Below the pieces are notes generated by a model. That model did no database searches and had not been told where the DNA came from. It was given only the letters and a program-made list of their open reading frames with translations. A stretch of 64,000 nucleotides of DNA from Hyphomicrobiaceae bacterium (GTDB taxonomy: Bacteria > Pseudomonadota > Alphaproteobacteria > Rhizobiales > Devosiaceae), in the NCBI GenBank assembly GCA_020638095.1, contig JACKJF010000004.1, positions 310,001 through 374,000 of the forward strand, written 5' to 3'. Positions 8,437 through 16,256 of this stretch are shown here, piece by piece. The position numbers and the translations under genes were made by a program. Position 1 is the stretch's first letter. The number at the start of each line of letters is the position of its first letter.

Positions 8437-8465
8437 GGTGGGAACAAACGGCACAGGAGGCCGAA

Positions 8466-8711
8466 ATGTTGGGTTTCATTGTCTGGATTGTGGTCGGCGG
8501 CGTTGCAGGTTTCATCGCCGAACGGCTTTTGGGTGAGGATCATACTATCGTCATGAATGTCGGTCTCGGCATCGCCGGATCGATCGTGGTCAATGCGCTT
8601 CTGTGGCTTCTCGGCTATTCCGGCGGCAATCTGCTCGGACAGCTCGTGACGGGCGTCGTGGGCGCCATTGCGCTGGTGCTCGGCTATCGCGAATATAAGC
8701 GGCGCAGCTAA
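8466..8711 (+). CDS. GlsB/YeaQ/YmgE family membrane protein
   Basis: These 81 residues are mostly hydrophobic, with three predicted spans and the family hallmarks GGVAGFIAERLLG and GLGIAGSIVVNALL, ending in a basic YREYKRRS tail. The family (transglycosylase-associated, Pfam Transgly_assoc) is linked to stress and general envelope functions, with no defined biochemistry. An AGGAGG ribosome site (8455-8460) lies 5 bp upstream of the ATG. It is the first of three tiny membrane-protein genes between lpdA and lipA; the third (9027) belongs to the same family. Confidence 0.85.
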   Translation: MLGFIVWIVVGGVAGFIAERLLGEDHTIVMNVGLGIAGSIVVNALLWLLGYSGGNLLGQLVTGVVGAIALVLGYREYKRRS

Positions 8712-8764
8712 CGCCTGACCGAGACCAAACTGGCCGGCATTGCGTCGGCCGAAAGGGGGAAAAA

Positions 8765-9004
8765 ATGTCAACAGCACGCAAAGTGTTCTTTTGGGTATTT
8801 GGTATTGGGCTCGCGTTTGGCCTGCTGCTTGGGCTTGGCAACCTTGTCGCGCCGGACGCCGTTAGCGTGACGATGAATGGCGAGAACGTCGAAGGCGTCA
8901 ACGGCATCGGCGTTGGGCTCTTCGCAGGCGGTCTGCCCGGCTTCATCATCGGCCTGATCGCGGCGGGCATCACGGCCCTGTTCACGCGAAAGAAGAAAGC
9001 CTGA
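8765..9004 (+). CDS. Small two-helix membrane protein, function unknown
   Basis: These 79 residues begin with a short basic N-terminus and a hydrophobic span (about 8-30). A polar loop follows (SVTMNGENVEGVNGIG, about 34-49), then a glycine-rich second span (about 50-72) and an RKKKA tail. AAAGGGGGAAAAA is a strong ribosome site. I do not recognise the family. Its position between two GlsB/YeaQ-like genes suggests a shared envelope or stress role, but that is inference from neighbourhood only. Confidence 0.7.
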   Translation: MSTARKVFFWVFGIGLAFGLLLGLGNLVAPDAVSVTMNGENVEGVNGIGVGLFAGGLPGFIIGLIAAGITALFTRKKKA

Positions 9005-9026
9005 ACCGCGACTCCGAAAGGTTGAA

Positions 9027-9278
9027 ATGATGGACATCACGGCTCTGGTCATCTGGCTGGTCATGGGCATCGCCGCAGGATGGCTTGCGAGTCTGGTCAT
9101 GGGCGGCGGCGGGCTGATCCGCTACCTGATATCCGGCGTGATCGGGTCCGTGGTCGGAAGCTACCTGTTCGGCCTGTTGGGCATCAGCCTGCCGATCGAC
9201 AATGTGTGGATCAACCACATCCTCGTGTCTGCGGCGGGTGCTGTCATCGTCATCGCCGTCGCACGCATGCTTGCCTGA
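9027..9278 (+). CDS. GlsB/YeaQ/YmgE family membrane protein
   Basis: These 83 residues have three predicted spans and the family features LVMGIAAGWLASLVMGGGG and LISGVIGSVVGSYLFGLLG, matching the Transgly_assoc family. It is more glycine-rich and more typical than its neighbour at 8466, so the two are diverged paralogues. GAAAGG lies 5 bp before the ATG pair. It ends 24 bp before lipA, so read-through between them is plausible. The biochemical role is unknown for the whole family. Confidence 0.87.
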   Translation: MMDITALVIWLVMGIAAGWLASLVMGGGGLIRYLISGVIGSVVGSYLFGLLGISLPIDNVWINHILVSAAGAVIVIAVARMLA

Positions 9279-9302
9279 CGGCCAGGAGCGATCGAAGAAC
9301 GC

Positions 9303-10259
9303 ATGGTCACCCTGATCGACAAAGCCGCCAAGTCAGCCGTTCGGCATCCCGAAAAGGCACATCGGCCGGACAGCGAGATATTGCGGAAGCCTGACTGGAT
9401 CCGTGTCAGGGCGCCGGGTGCGGGCGTCTATCGCGAAACTCAGCAGATTGTTCGTGACAACAACCTCGTGACGGTCTGCGAAGAGGCGGGTTGCCCGAAC
9501 ATCGGCGAATGCTGGGACAAGCGCCACGCAACCATGATGATCATGGGCGAGATTTGCACGCGTGCCTGCGCCTTCTGCAACGTGCGAACCGGTCTGCCCC
9601 TGCCACTCGACCCCAGGGAACCGGAAAACGTCGCCAACGCCGTTGAAAAACTCGGCCTTGAACACGTGGTCATCACCTCGGTCGACCGCGACGACCTCGA
9701 CGATGGCGGCGCCCGGCATTTTGCCGAGGTCATTCAGGCGATCCGCGCCCGTTGCTCCAACACAACTATCGAGATTCTGACGCCCGATTTCCTGCGGAAG
9801 CCTGGCGCCCTCGAAATTGTTGTCGCGGCCAAGCCCGACGTCTTCAACCACAACCTTGAAACGGTGCCGTCCAACTACCTGACTGTCCGGCCGGGCGCCC
9901 GCTACTTCCATTCGATCCGGCTGTTGCAGCGGGTCAAGGAACTCGATCCGGCGATGTTCACCAAGTCGGGGATCATGGTTGGTCTTGGCGAGGAGCGCAA
10001 CGAAGTGCTGCAACTGATGGACGACCTTCGAAGCGCCGAGGTCGATTTCCTGACGATCGGCCAGTACCTGCAGCCGACACGCAAACACCACCCGGTCAAA
10101 AGCTTTGTCACGCCCGATGAGTTTGCTTCCTACGCCACCGTCGCCAAGGCCAAGGGGTTCCTGCTCGTCTCATCGAGCCCATTGACCCGATCGTCGCACC
10201 ATGCCGGCGAAGATTTTGCCCGCCTGCGCGCGGCGCGGCTCGAAAAGCTCGGCCACTGA
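9303..10259 (+). CDS. lipA: Lipoyl synthase
   Basis: This radical-SAM enzyme inserts two sulfurs into protein-bound octanoyl groups to make lipoyl cofactors, here presumably those on PdhB and PdhC. In 318 residues the auxiliary cluster cysteines are C59-x4-C64-x5-C70 and the SAM cluster cysteines are C85-x3-C89-x2-C92 (CTRACAFC). The C-terminal [10 protein letters not shown] segment is also typical. A position right after the PDH genes fits its role and is common in Alphaproteobacteria. No lipB is visible in the window. Confidence 0.97.
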   Translation: MVTLIDKAAKSAVRHPEKAHRPDSEILRKPDWIRVRAPGAGVYRETQQIVRDNNLVTVCEEAGCPNIGECWDKRHATMMIMGEICTRACAFCNVRTGLPLPLDPREPENVANAVEKLGLEHVVITSVDRDDLDDGGARHFAEVIQAIRARCSNTTIEILTPDFLRKPGALEIVVAAKPDVFNHNLETVPSNYLTVRPGARYFHSIRLLQRVKELDPAMFTKSGIMVGLGEERNEVLQLMDDLRSAEVDFLTIGQYLQPTRKHHPVKSFVTPDEFASYATVAKAKGFLLVSSSPLTRSSHHAGEDFARLRAARLEKLGH

Positions 10260-10269
10260 TCTCAGACAA

Positions 10270-10716
10270 ATGACCCAGATCAGCTTTTCGCGGCACGTGC
10301 CCTTCACGCCAGACCAGATGCTTGAGCTCGTGGCCCGGGTTGAGGACTATCCGGACTTCGTGCCCAATTGCGCCGACATGCAGGTGACCCGCAGCCCGGC
10401 GCTCGCCGAGAACGAGTGTGACGCCCGCATGCAAGTGCAATACGGGCCGATCTCAGGGTCCTACACCAGTCGCGTTACCGTCGATCGCGACACCATGACG
10501 ATCAGCGCCAGGTCGCTCGACGGCCCATTCGCGCATCTCGACTCCAAGTGGACCTTCATTCCCGAAGGTACGGGGGCGAAAATCCAGTTTGACATCGACG
10601 TGTCATTCTCTAACCGCTTTCTCGGGTCAGTGGCCGAACCACTGTTTGCCCGCAAGCAGGAAGAGATCATCGATGCTTTCGTTAAACGGGCCAGCGAAAT
10701 CTACAGAAACGGCTGA
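10270..10716 (+). CDS. RatA/COQ10-type START-domain protein
   Basis: The 148-residue polyketide-cyclase/START-like protein begins TQISFSRHVPFTPDQMLELV and contains VEDYPDFVPNC, the standard opening of the COQ10/RatA family. COQ10 proteins bind ubiquinone or its precursors; RatA in E. coli was reported as a ribosome-association toxin. The alphaproteobacterial location after lipA favours a lipid/quinone-binding reading, but the sequence alone does not decide. The ATG at 10270 lies 10 bp after lipA; a longer frame opening at 10201 lies inside lipA and was discarded. The 3' end overlaps convergent cinA by 16 bp. Confidence 0.88.
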   Translation: MTQISFSRHVPFTPDQMLELVARVEDYPDFVPNCADMQVTRSPALAENECDARMQVQYGPISGSYTSRVTVDRDTMTISARSLDGPFAHLDSKWTFIPEGTGAKIQFDIDVSFSNRFLGSVAEPLFARKQEEIIDAFVKRASEIYRNG

Positions 10717-11213
10717 CGCGGTTTCGCGTCGATGGTCTTCAGCGCCAGTGCCAGCGCCGCCTTCACCGAGGCGGACCGCACTTCCTGCCTCCCGATATCG
10801 CCGAATTCGTGCCGCTCGTGCAGCGTCACGCGCTCGGTCGCGACGGCAAAGTGCACGAGCCCGACCGGCTTTCCGGTGCTGCCGCCTCCAGGGCCTGCAA
10901 TTCCCGTGATCGCGACGGCAAGATCGGCATGCGCGGCCCGGAATGCGCCCCAGGCCATTTCCCGCGCCGTCGCTTCCGACACAGCACCTTCGGTTTCCAG
11001 CGTTGCCGGACGAACGCCGAGCATCTCGATTTTGGCTTCGTTGGCATAGGTGACGAAGCCGCCATGAACCACGGACGATGAGCCGGCGATCGAGGTGAGG
11101 GCGCCTGCCACCAACCCGCCCGTGCAACTCTCGGCGGTTACCATCCACCAGTTCTTCTCGTTGAGCCGGTTGATCAGCCGTCGCGCAAGGTCGAGCGTCT
11201 CGTCGTCGAACAT
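10701..11213 (-). CDS. CinA-family nicotinamide-nucleotide amidohydrolase (C-terminal domain only)
   Basis: The 170-residue protein corresponds to the stand-alone CinA C-terminal domain (PncC-type), which deamidates NMN to nicotinate mononucleotide in pyridine-nucleotide salvage. Family motifs include TAESCTGGLVAG (about 26-37), TYANEAKIEMLGV, and GIAGPGGGSTGKPVGLVHFA. It has no N-terminal molybdopterin-binding-like domain, so it is not full-length CinA. Its start codon overlaps the ispDF stop by one base, indicating translational coupling. Confidence 0.9.
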   Translation of the reverse strand: MFDDETLDLARRLINRLNEKNWWMVTAESCTGGLVAGALTSIAGSSSVVHGGFVTYANEAKIEMLGVRPATLETEGAVSEATAREMAWGAFRAAHADLAVAITGIAGPGGGSTGKPVGLVHFAVATERVTLHERHEFGDIGRQEVRSASVKAALALALKTIDAKPRQPFL

Positions 11214-12421
11214 CAGTCGTCTCCTCGCGGGATTTCAACGCTGGCGGTGCCGAGAGTAAAGAGGCCCTCGCCGCGTCCGACAAATCCCATCTTTTCAGAT
11301 GTCGTCGCCTTGACCGAGACGCGCGACGCCGCGACCCCGCAAATCCGCGCGATGTTTTCGCGCATCCGGTCTGAATAGGGCGCAATCTTGGGGGCCTCGC
11401 ACATCAGCGTCAAATCGAGATGAACGATCCTCCCGCCACGTTCCCGCACCCGTTCCGCTGCGAATTTGAGAAAGGTTGCCGAGGGCTCGCCTTTCCAGCG
11501 TGGATCAGACGGCGGGAAATGCCGCCCGATATCGCCTTCGGCCAACGCGCCGAGCAAGGCATCGGTCAGAACATGCAGCGCCGCATCGGCATCGCTGTGT
11601 CCGTCGAGCCGATGGGTATGAGGAATGTCGATCTCCGCCAGCCTGACGCAATCGCCAGCAACGAAGCGGTGAACGTCGAGCCCGGTTCCGGTGCGCGTTT
11701 CCATCGTTCGTCCCTGTCTGAGATAAAGTTCCGCCAGCGCAAAATCGTCCGCCGTCGTCAACTTGATATTGTGCCGGTCACCCTGCGACAGAACCACGTC
11801 ATGACCGGCCCATTCAGCGATGGATGCGTCGTCGGTGAACACGGCTTCAGTCTCCGCGGCCGCGCGACGATGCGCATCGAGGATCGCCCGAAAGCGAAAA
11901 CCCTGCGGGGTCTGGGCCTCAAAGAGTTTCGACCGGTCCGGCGTGCCGTCAACGGTGCGGCCGTCTTCCGAATGCTTGATCGTCGGCACCACACCGACAA
12001 CAGGCAACACCGCGGTTGCGCTCTCGAGGTGCGAAAGCACGTCGTTGATGACCTTGTCACTCACCAGCGGACGCGCCGCATCGTGGATCAGGACAAGTTC
12101 TGGCGCGATTGCTGCGAGCGCTTCGAGACCCGCAAGAACGGAGGCCTGCCGTTCGGCGCCACCGTAGACTGGCGGCAGTAGTTTGTCCGATTGCGGAACC
12201 GACGCGTAATAGAGCCCGAGATGCTCCGGGGCGATGACGCATTGAATGCAATCGACATGTCCATTCTGCGCAAATGCCGATATTGATCTTTCGATCAGGG
12301 AAAGTCCTGCAACATGCTGATACTGTTTCGGTAATGCGTTTTCCGCCGCGCCGCCGCCTGCACGTGCCCGCTGCCCTTTGCCACCCGCAACAATGATAAC
12401 CGCGACGCCGCCCATGCGCAT
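11213..12421 (-). CDS. ispDF: Bifunctional IspD/IspF (MEP isoprenoid pathway)
   Basis: This is a fusion of 4-diphosphocytidyl-2-C-methylerythritol synthase and MECDP synthase, steps 3 and 5 of the MEP pathway. IspD spans about 1-235 (nucleotide loop VAGGKGQRAR at 11-20, and LIHDAARPLV). IspF spans about 240-402, with zinc ligands in DVH (249-251) and His283, and the GHSDADAALHVLTDALLG block. The fused form is characteristic of many Alphaproteobacteria. It is followed by the cinA-domain gene with a 1-bp overlap and diverges from dusB. Confidence 0.96.
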   Translation of the reverse strand: MRMGGVAVIIVAGGKGQRARAGGGAAENALPKQYQHVAGLSLIERSISAFAQNGHVDCIQCVIAPEHLGLYYASVPQSDKLLPPVYGGAERQASVLAGLEALAAIAPELVLIHDAARPLVSDKVINDVLSHLESATAVLPVVGVVPTIKHSEDGRTVDGTPDRSKLFEAQTPQGFRFRAILDAHRRAAAETEAVFTDDASIAEWAGHDVVLSQGDRHNIKLTTADDFALAELYLRQGRTMETRTGTGLDVHRFVAGDCVRLAEIDIPHTHRLDGHSDADAALHVLTDALLGALAEGDIGRHFPPSDPRWKGEPSATFLKFAAERVRERGGRIVHLDLTLMCEAPKIAPYSDRMRENIARICGVAASRVSVKATTSEKMGFVGRGEGLFTLGTASVEIPRGDD

Positions 12422-12438
12422 TCCTCAGTCAGTTGCCC

Positions 12439-12456
12439 CATGGTCTAGAGGCTCGT
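12439..12456. repeat. Short partial match to the 47.8-kb intergenic repeat
   Basis: CATGGTCTAGAGGCTCGT here closely matches CATGGTCTAGGGGCTGT at 47879-47895, the outer arm of the hairpin element upstream of gltA. It lies in the divergent ispDF-dusB gap. It may be a decayed half-element or simply chance; only a genome-wide count could decide. Confidence 0.3.
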
Positions 12457-12570
12457 GCCCGGATAAACAAGCTCAACCAAACGCCCGCATTTTGAGCAAT
12501 ATCGTGTTGCGCGGTGTGCGCTTTGACTATATTGCGAGCAAGCACAGTCAATTGCGTAAAATTGGGGCAG

Positions 12571-13569
12571 ATGAGCACCTTTTCGCCGCTGGAGATCGGG
12601 CATCTCGCGACTTCGGGCCCTGCGATTCTCGCCCCGATGGCGGGCATCACGGATGCGCCTTTCCGTGACATCGCTGCCAGTTTCGGAGCAGGCATGGTCG
12701 TGTCCGAAATGGTCGCTTCGGCCTCGCTTTCGACCGGGCAGTCGGAAATGGTCCGACGTCTCGAACAAACCAAGGGTCTGCCGCATGTCGTTCAGCTTGC
12801 GGGCAACGAAGTGGACTGGATGGCGCGTGGCGCAGAAATTGCTGCCGACGCCGGCGCGGACGCCATCGACATCAATTTCGGCTGCCCCGCCAAGCGCGTG
12901 ACGAATGGCTATGCGGGTAGCGCACTCATGCGCGTACCCGACCTCGCGCTTCGCCTGATCGAAGCGGTGATGTGCGCCGTCGATCTTCCGGTCACCATTA
13001 AGATGCGCCTGGGTTGGGACGACGACTGCCTCAATGCTGCCGATCTGGCCCGGAGGGCTGCCGCCGCCGGGGTGAAATTGATCACGGTGCATGGGCGCAC
13101 GCGCCAGCAATTCTACAAGGGCACCGCGCGCTGGCGCCCGGTGGGCGAGGTTGTGGCTGCCGTTGAGGTGCCAGTCGTGGTCAATGGCGACATTGTCGAT
13201 GTTACCTCGGCCCGTAGGGCTCTGGAACAATCGGGCGCTTCGGGCATCATGGTCGGGCGCGGCGCGCAGGGCCGGCCCTGGATCGTCGGCCAGATCGGCG
13301 CCGCCCTGATGGGCAGGGCAGTTCCCGCGGCCCCAAAGGGTTCTGCACTGGCCGACCTTGTCTGCGCCCACTACGAAGCAATGCTCAACCACTATGGCGC
13401 CGAACTCGGCGTTCGCGTCGCCCGCAAGCATATTGGTTGGTACATCGACGCCAACCTATTCGGGCCGAAGGATCAGTGGCGCAAGGAGCTTCTGACCTCG
13501 TTTGACCCGGCCTATGTGCTTCGTGAAGTGCGTGCAGCTTTCTCCGATGTGGAGCGGGAAGCTGCATGA
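12571..13569 (+). CDS. dusB: tRNA-dihydrouridine synthase (DusB/NifR3)
   Basis: This flavoenzyme reduces specific uridines in the tRNA D-loop. In 332 residues the FMN-site opening LAPMAGITDAPFR is at about 20-32, and the catalytic cysteine is Cys105 in INFGCPAKRV; GYAGSALM and ITVHGRTR follow. The ATG at 12571 follows GGGGCAG. The frame stays open back to a GTG at 12514, but that stretch does not resemble the family. dusB starts the classic nifR3-ntrB-ntrC operon and overlaps ntrB by 4 bp (ATGA). Confidence 0.95.
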   Translation: MSTFSPLEIGHLATSGPAILAPMAGITDAPFRDIAASFGAGMVVSEMVASASLSTGQSEMVRRLEQTKGLPHVVQLAGNEVDWMARGAEIAADAGADAIDINFGCPAKRVTNGYAGSALMRVPDLALRLIEAVMCAVDLPVTIKMRLGWDDDCLNAADLARRAAAAGVKLITVHGRTRQQFYKGTARWRPVGEVVAAVEVPVVVNGDIVDVTSARRALEQSGASGIMVGRGAQGRPWIVGQIGAALMGRAVPAAPKGSALADLVCAHYEAMLNHYGAELGVRVARKHIGWYIDANLFGPKDQWRKELLTSFDPAYVLREVRAAFSDVEREAA

Positions 13570-14696
13570 CCAAGGAAACCCTGCCCAGCCAACAGGCATT
13601 CCGCGTGTTGCAGGCGCTTCAGCAGCCCGTTCTCGTCGTCGCAAAGTCGCACCGTATCGCCTGGGCCAACTACGCAGCAGAGACCTTCTTTGGCGTTTCG
13701 TCGTCTGTGATGTCGCGCCAGAAGCTCAGCGACTTCATTCCGTTTGACTCGCCCATTCTCGCGCTTGTCGAAGACGTGCAACGCCGTCAGGCGCCGATGA
13801 CCGAATACCGGGTCAAGATCATTGCCCCGCGCTTCACGCCGGAACGCATCACCGACGTTTACGCCAACCCGATTTTCGACAGTGACGACCTCGTGTCGCT
13901 CCTCTTTCAGGAGCGCACGATGGCCGACAAGATCGACCGCCAACTCATCAGTCGTGGTGCGGCGCGTTCGGTGACTGGCCTTGCCGCCATGCTGGCCCAC
14001 GAAATCAAGAACCCGCTTGCCGGCATCAGAGGCGCGGCCCAGCTGCTCGAACAGACAGTGGCCGATGACGAAAAGCAGCTTGCACGCCTGATCCGCGACG
14101 AGGCCGACCGCATCGTCAAGCTTGTCGACCGGGTCGAGATTTTCGGCGACGACCGGCCGCTGGACATGGAGCCGGTCAATATCCACGTCATCCTCGACAA
14201 GGTCAAACTGTTGGCCGTTAACGGCGTTGCCGCTGGCATAAAGGTCGTGGAACTCTACGATCCATCCTTGCCGCCGGTTCTCGGCAATGCCGACCTTCTT
14301 GTTCAGGTCTTCCTGAACTTGATGAAGAATGCCGGGGAAGCGCTTGAAAAAACAAAAAATCCGGAAATACGGATCAGCACCGCCTTCAAGCCTGGCATCC
14401 GCATTGGCGTGTCCGGCTCGGCTGACCGCGTGTCGTTGCCGCTCGAAATCGTTTTCGAAGACAACGGACCGGGCGTACCACCCGATATTCTGCCCTATCT
14501 GTTCGACCCGTTCGTGACCACCAAGCTCAACGGCTCCGGTCTTGGCCTTGCGCTCGTTGCCAAGATCATTGGCGATCATGGCGGTGTCATCGAATGTGCC
14601 AGCGAGCCGGGCCGCACCCGTTTTCAGATCCTGCTGCCCGTCGCCAAACCCGGCGCCGGTCACTATCTCAACAGCGAATTCGAAGAGGTTTCATGA
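13566..14696 (+). CDS. ntrB: Nitrogen regulation sensor kinase NtrB
   Basis: This soluble histidine kinase is controlled by PII and phosphorylates NtrC under nitrogen limitation. In 376 residues there is an N-terminal PAS domain (about 10-110), a HisKA helix with phospho-acceptor His145 ([11 protein letters not shown]), and a HATPase domain with N-box [20 protein letters not shown] and GSGLGLALV. No membrane span is seen, as expected for NtrB. It overlaps dusB and ntrC by 4 bp each, so the three are translationally coupled. Confidence 0.96.
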   Translation: MTKETLPSQQAFRVLQALQQPVLVVAKSHRIAWANYAAETFFGVSSSVMSRQKLSDFIPFDSPILALVEDVQRRQAPMTEYRVKIIAPRFTPERITDVYANPIFDSDDLVSLLFQERTMADKIDRQLISRGAARSVTGLAAMLAHEIKNPLAGIRGAAQLLEQTVADDEKQLARLIRDEADRIVKLVDRVEIFGDDRPLDMEPVNIHVILDKVKLLAVNGVAAGIKVVELYDPSLPPVLGNADLLVQVFLNLMKNAGEALEKTKNPEIRISTAFKPGIRIGVSGSADRVSLPLEIVFEDNGPGVPPDILPYLFDPFVTTKLNGSGLGLALVAKIIGDHGGVIECASEPGRTRFQILLPVAKPGAGHYLNSEFEEVS

Positions 14697-16141
14697 GCGG
14701 CCAGACCGTCCTTCTTGCCGATGACGACGCGGCAATCCGCATGGTGCTCAACCAGGCTCTGACGCGCGCCGGCTATGAGGTGCGCCCCACCGGCAACCTC
14801 TCAACCATGTGGAATTGGGTCCAGCGCGGCGAGGGTGATCTACTTGTCACGGACGTTGCCATGCCCGATGGCAACGCCTTCGACGTGCTCCCAAAGATCA
14901 AGAAAATGCGCCCCGAACTGCCGATCATCGTCATGTCGGCGCAAAATACCTTCATGACCGCCATCCGCGCCTCCGAAGCCGGCGCCTATGAGTATCTGCC
15001 CAAGCCCTTCGACATCAACGAAGTGCTGGCCGTCGCCTCGCGCGCCCTTTCCGAATCGGCGCGCCCGGCGCGCAACGATGATGCGGGGGCGGAGCCGCAG
15101 GAAAAGATGCCGCTTATCGGCCGTTCGGCGGCGATGCAGGACATCTATCGCGCACTCGCCCGGCTGATGCAGACCGATCTCAGCGTCATGATTTCCGGCG
15201 AATCCGGCACCGGCAAGGAACTGGTTGCCAAAGCGCTGCATCAGTTCGGCAAGCGGCGAAACGGGCCCTTTGTCGCCATCAACATGGCCGCCATACCGCG
15301 CGATCTGATTGAGGCTGAGCTTTTTGGACACGAAAAAGGCGCCTTCACCGGCGCATCCTCCCGCTTTTCCGGCCGGTTCGAACAGGCCGAGGGCGGAACA
15401 CTGTTCCTCGACGAAATCGGCGACATGCCGATGGATGCCCAGACCCGCCTGCTGCGCGTGCTTCAGGAAGGCGAATATACCATGGTCGGCGGGCGGACAC
15501 CGATTCGCACCAACGTCCGCATCATCGCCGCGACGCATCGCGACCTGAGCCAGATGATCCGGCAGGGCCTCTTTCGCGAGGACCTATACTATCGCCTGAA
15601 CGTCGTCCCCATCCGGCTGCCGCCGCTGCGCGAGCGCACGGACGACATAGGCGACCTCGTCAAACACTTCCTTCTCGCCGAACAGGCTGCCGGCGCTCCC
15701 GTCAAAACCTTTTCCGCCGATGCGCTCAAGGCAATGCAATCCTATTCGTGGCCGGGCAACGTGCGTGAACTGGAAAACCTCGTCCGCCGGCTCTGCGCGC
15801 TCCACGCTGAAGATGTCATCGGCGCCGAACTCATCCACTACGAACTGGCGGCGGTCGGTCGCGCCGACGTGCCATTGCCGGGTAGCAGTGCCGATATCCA
15901 GACAGCGGTCGAACAGCATTTGACCCGGCTGCTTCACGCCCATGAGCCTGATCTGCCGCCAAGCGGTGTCTACCAGGACATCATCGACAAGGTCGAAGTT
16001 CCGCTGATTTCGATGATTCTGAGCGCCTGCCGTGGCAACCAGATTCGCGCGGCCGAGGTGCTTGGCCTCAACCGCAACACCCTGCGCAAGAAAATCCGCA
16101 CGCATCAGATCGACGTAGTCCGCCAGCCGCGCAAACCCTGA
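14693..16141 (+). CDS. ntrC: Nitrogen regulation response regulator NtrC
   Basis: This sigma-54-dependent activator is phosphorylated by NtrB. In 482 residues the receiver domain has phospho-acceptor Asp54, the AAA+ domain has Walker A GESGTGKE (169-176), an intact GAFTGA loop (216-221) and Walker B LFLDEI (about 237-242), and the C-terminus is a Fis-type helix-turn-helix ([16 protein letters not shown]). All key motifs are intact, unlike in NtrX below. The ATG at 14693 overlaps the ntrB stop. Confidence 0.97.
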   Translation: MSGQTVLLADDDAAIRMVLNQALTRAGYEVRPTGNLSTMWNWVQRGEGDLLVTDVAMPDGNAFDVLPKIKKMRPELPIIVMSAQNTFMTAIRASEAGAYEYLPKPFDINEVLAVASRALSESARPARNDDAGAEPQEKMPLIGRSAAMQDIYRALARLMQTDLSVMISGESGTGKELVAKALHQFGKRRNGPFVAINMAAIPRDLIEAELFGHEKGAFTGASSRFSGRFEQAEGGTLFLDEIGDMPMDAQTRLLRVLQEGEYTMVGGRTPIRTNVRIIAATHRDLSQMIRQGLFREDLYYRLNVVPIRLPPLRERTDDIGDLVKHFLLAEQAAGAPVKTFSADALKAMQSYSWPGNVRELENLVRRLCALHAEDVIGAELIHYELAAVGRADVPLPGSSADIQTAVEQHLTRLLHAHEPDLPPSGVYQDIIDKVEVPLISMILSACRGNQIRAAEVLGLNRNTLRKKIRTHQIDVVRQPRKP

Positions 16142-16256
16142 CCCCGGCCGTGACCCATGCGCACCACTGTCACATTATGGCAACATTTGTGTTGAACCGC
16201 TAGGCGAATTGGTTTTACCTCTGCCCATCCCGGTGGAGGGAACAAAGGGCCTGAAT

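Noticed and set aside
10715..10730. Hairpin GACGCG-GTTT-CGCGTC at the ratA/cinA junction as a terminator
   Set aside because: The stem is only 6 bp, it overlaps the coding end of cinA, and no T run follows on either strand.
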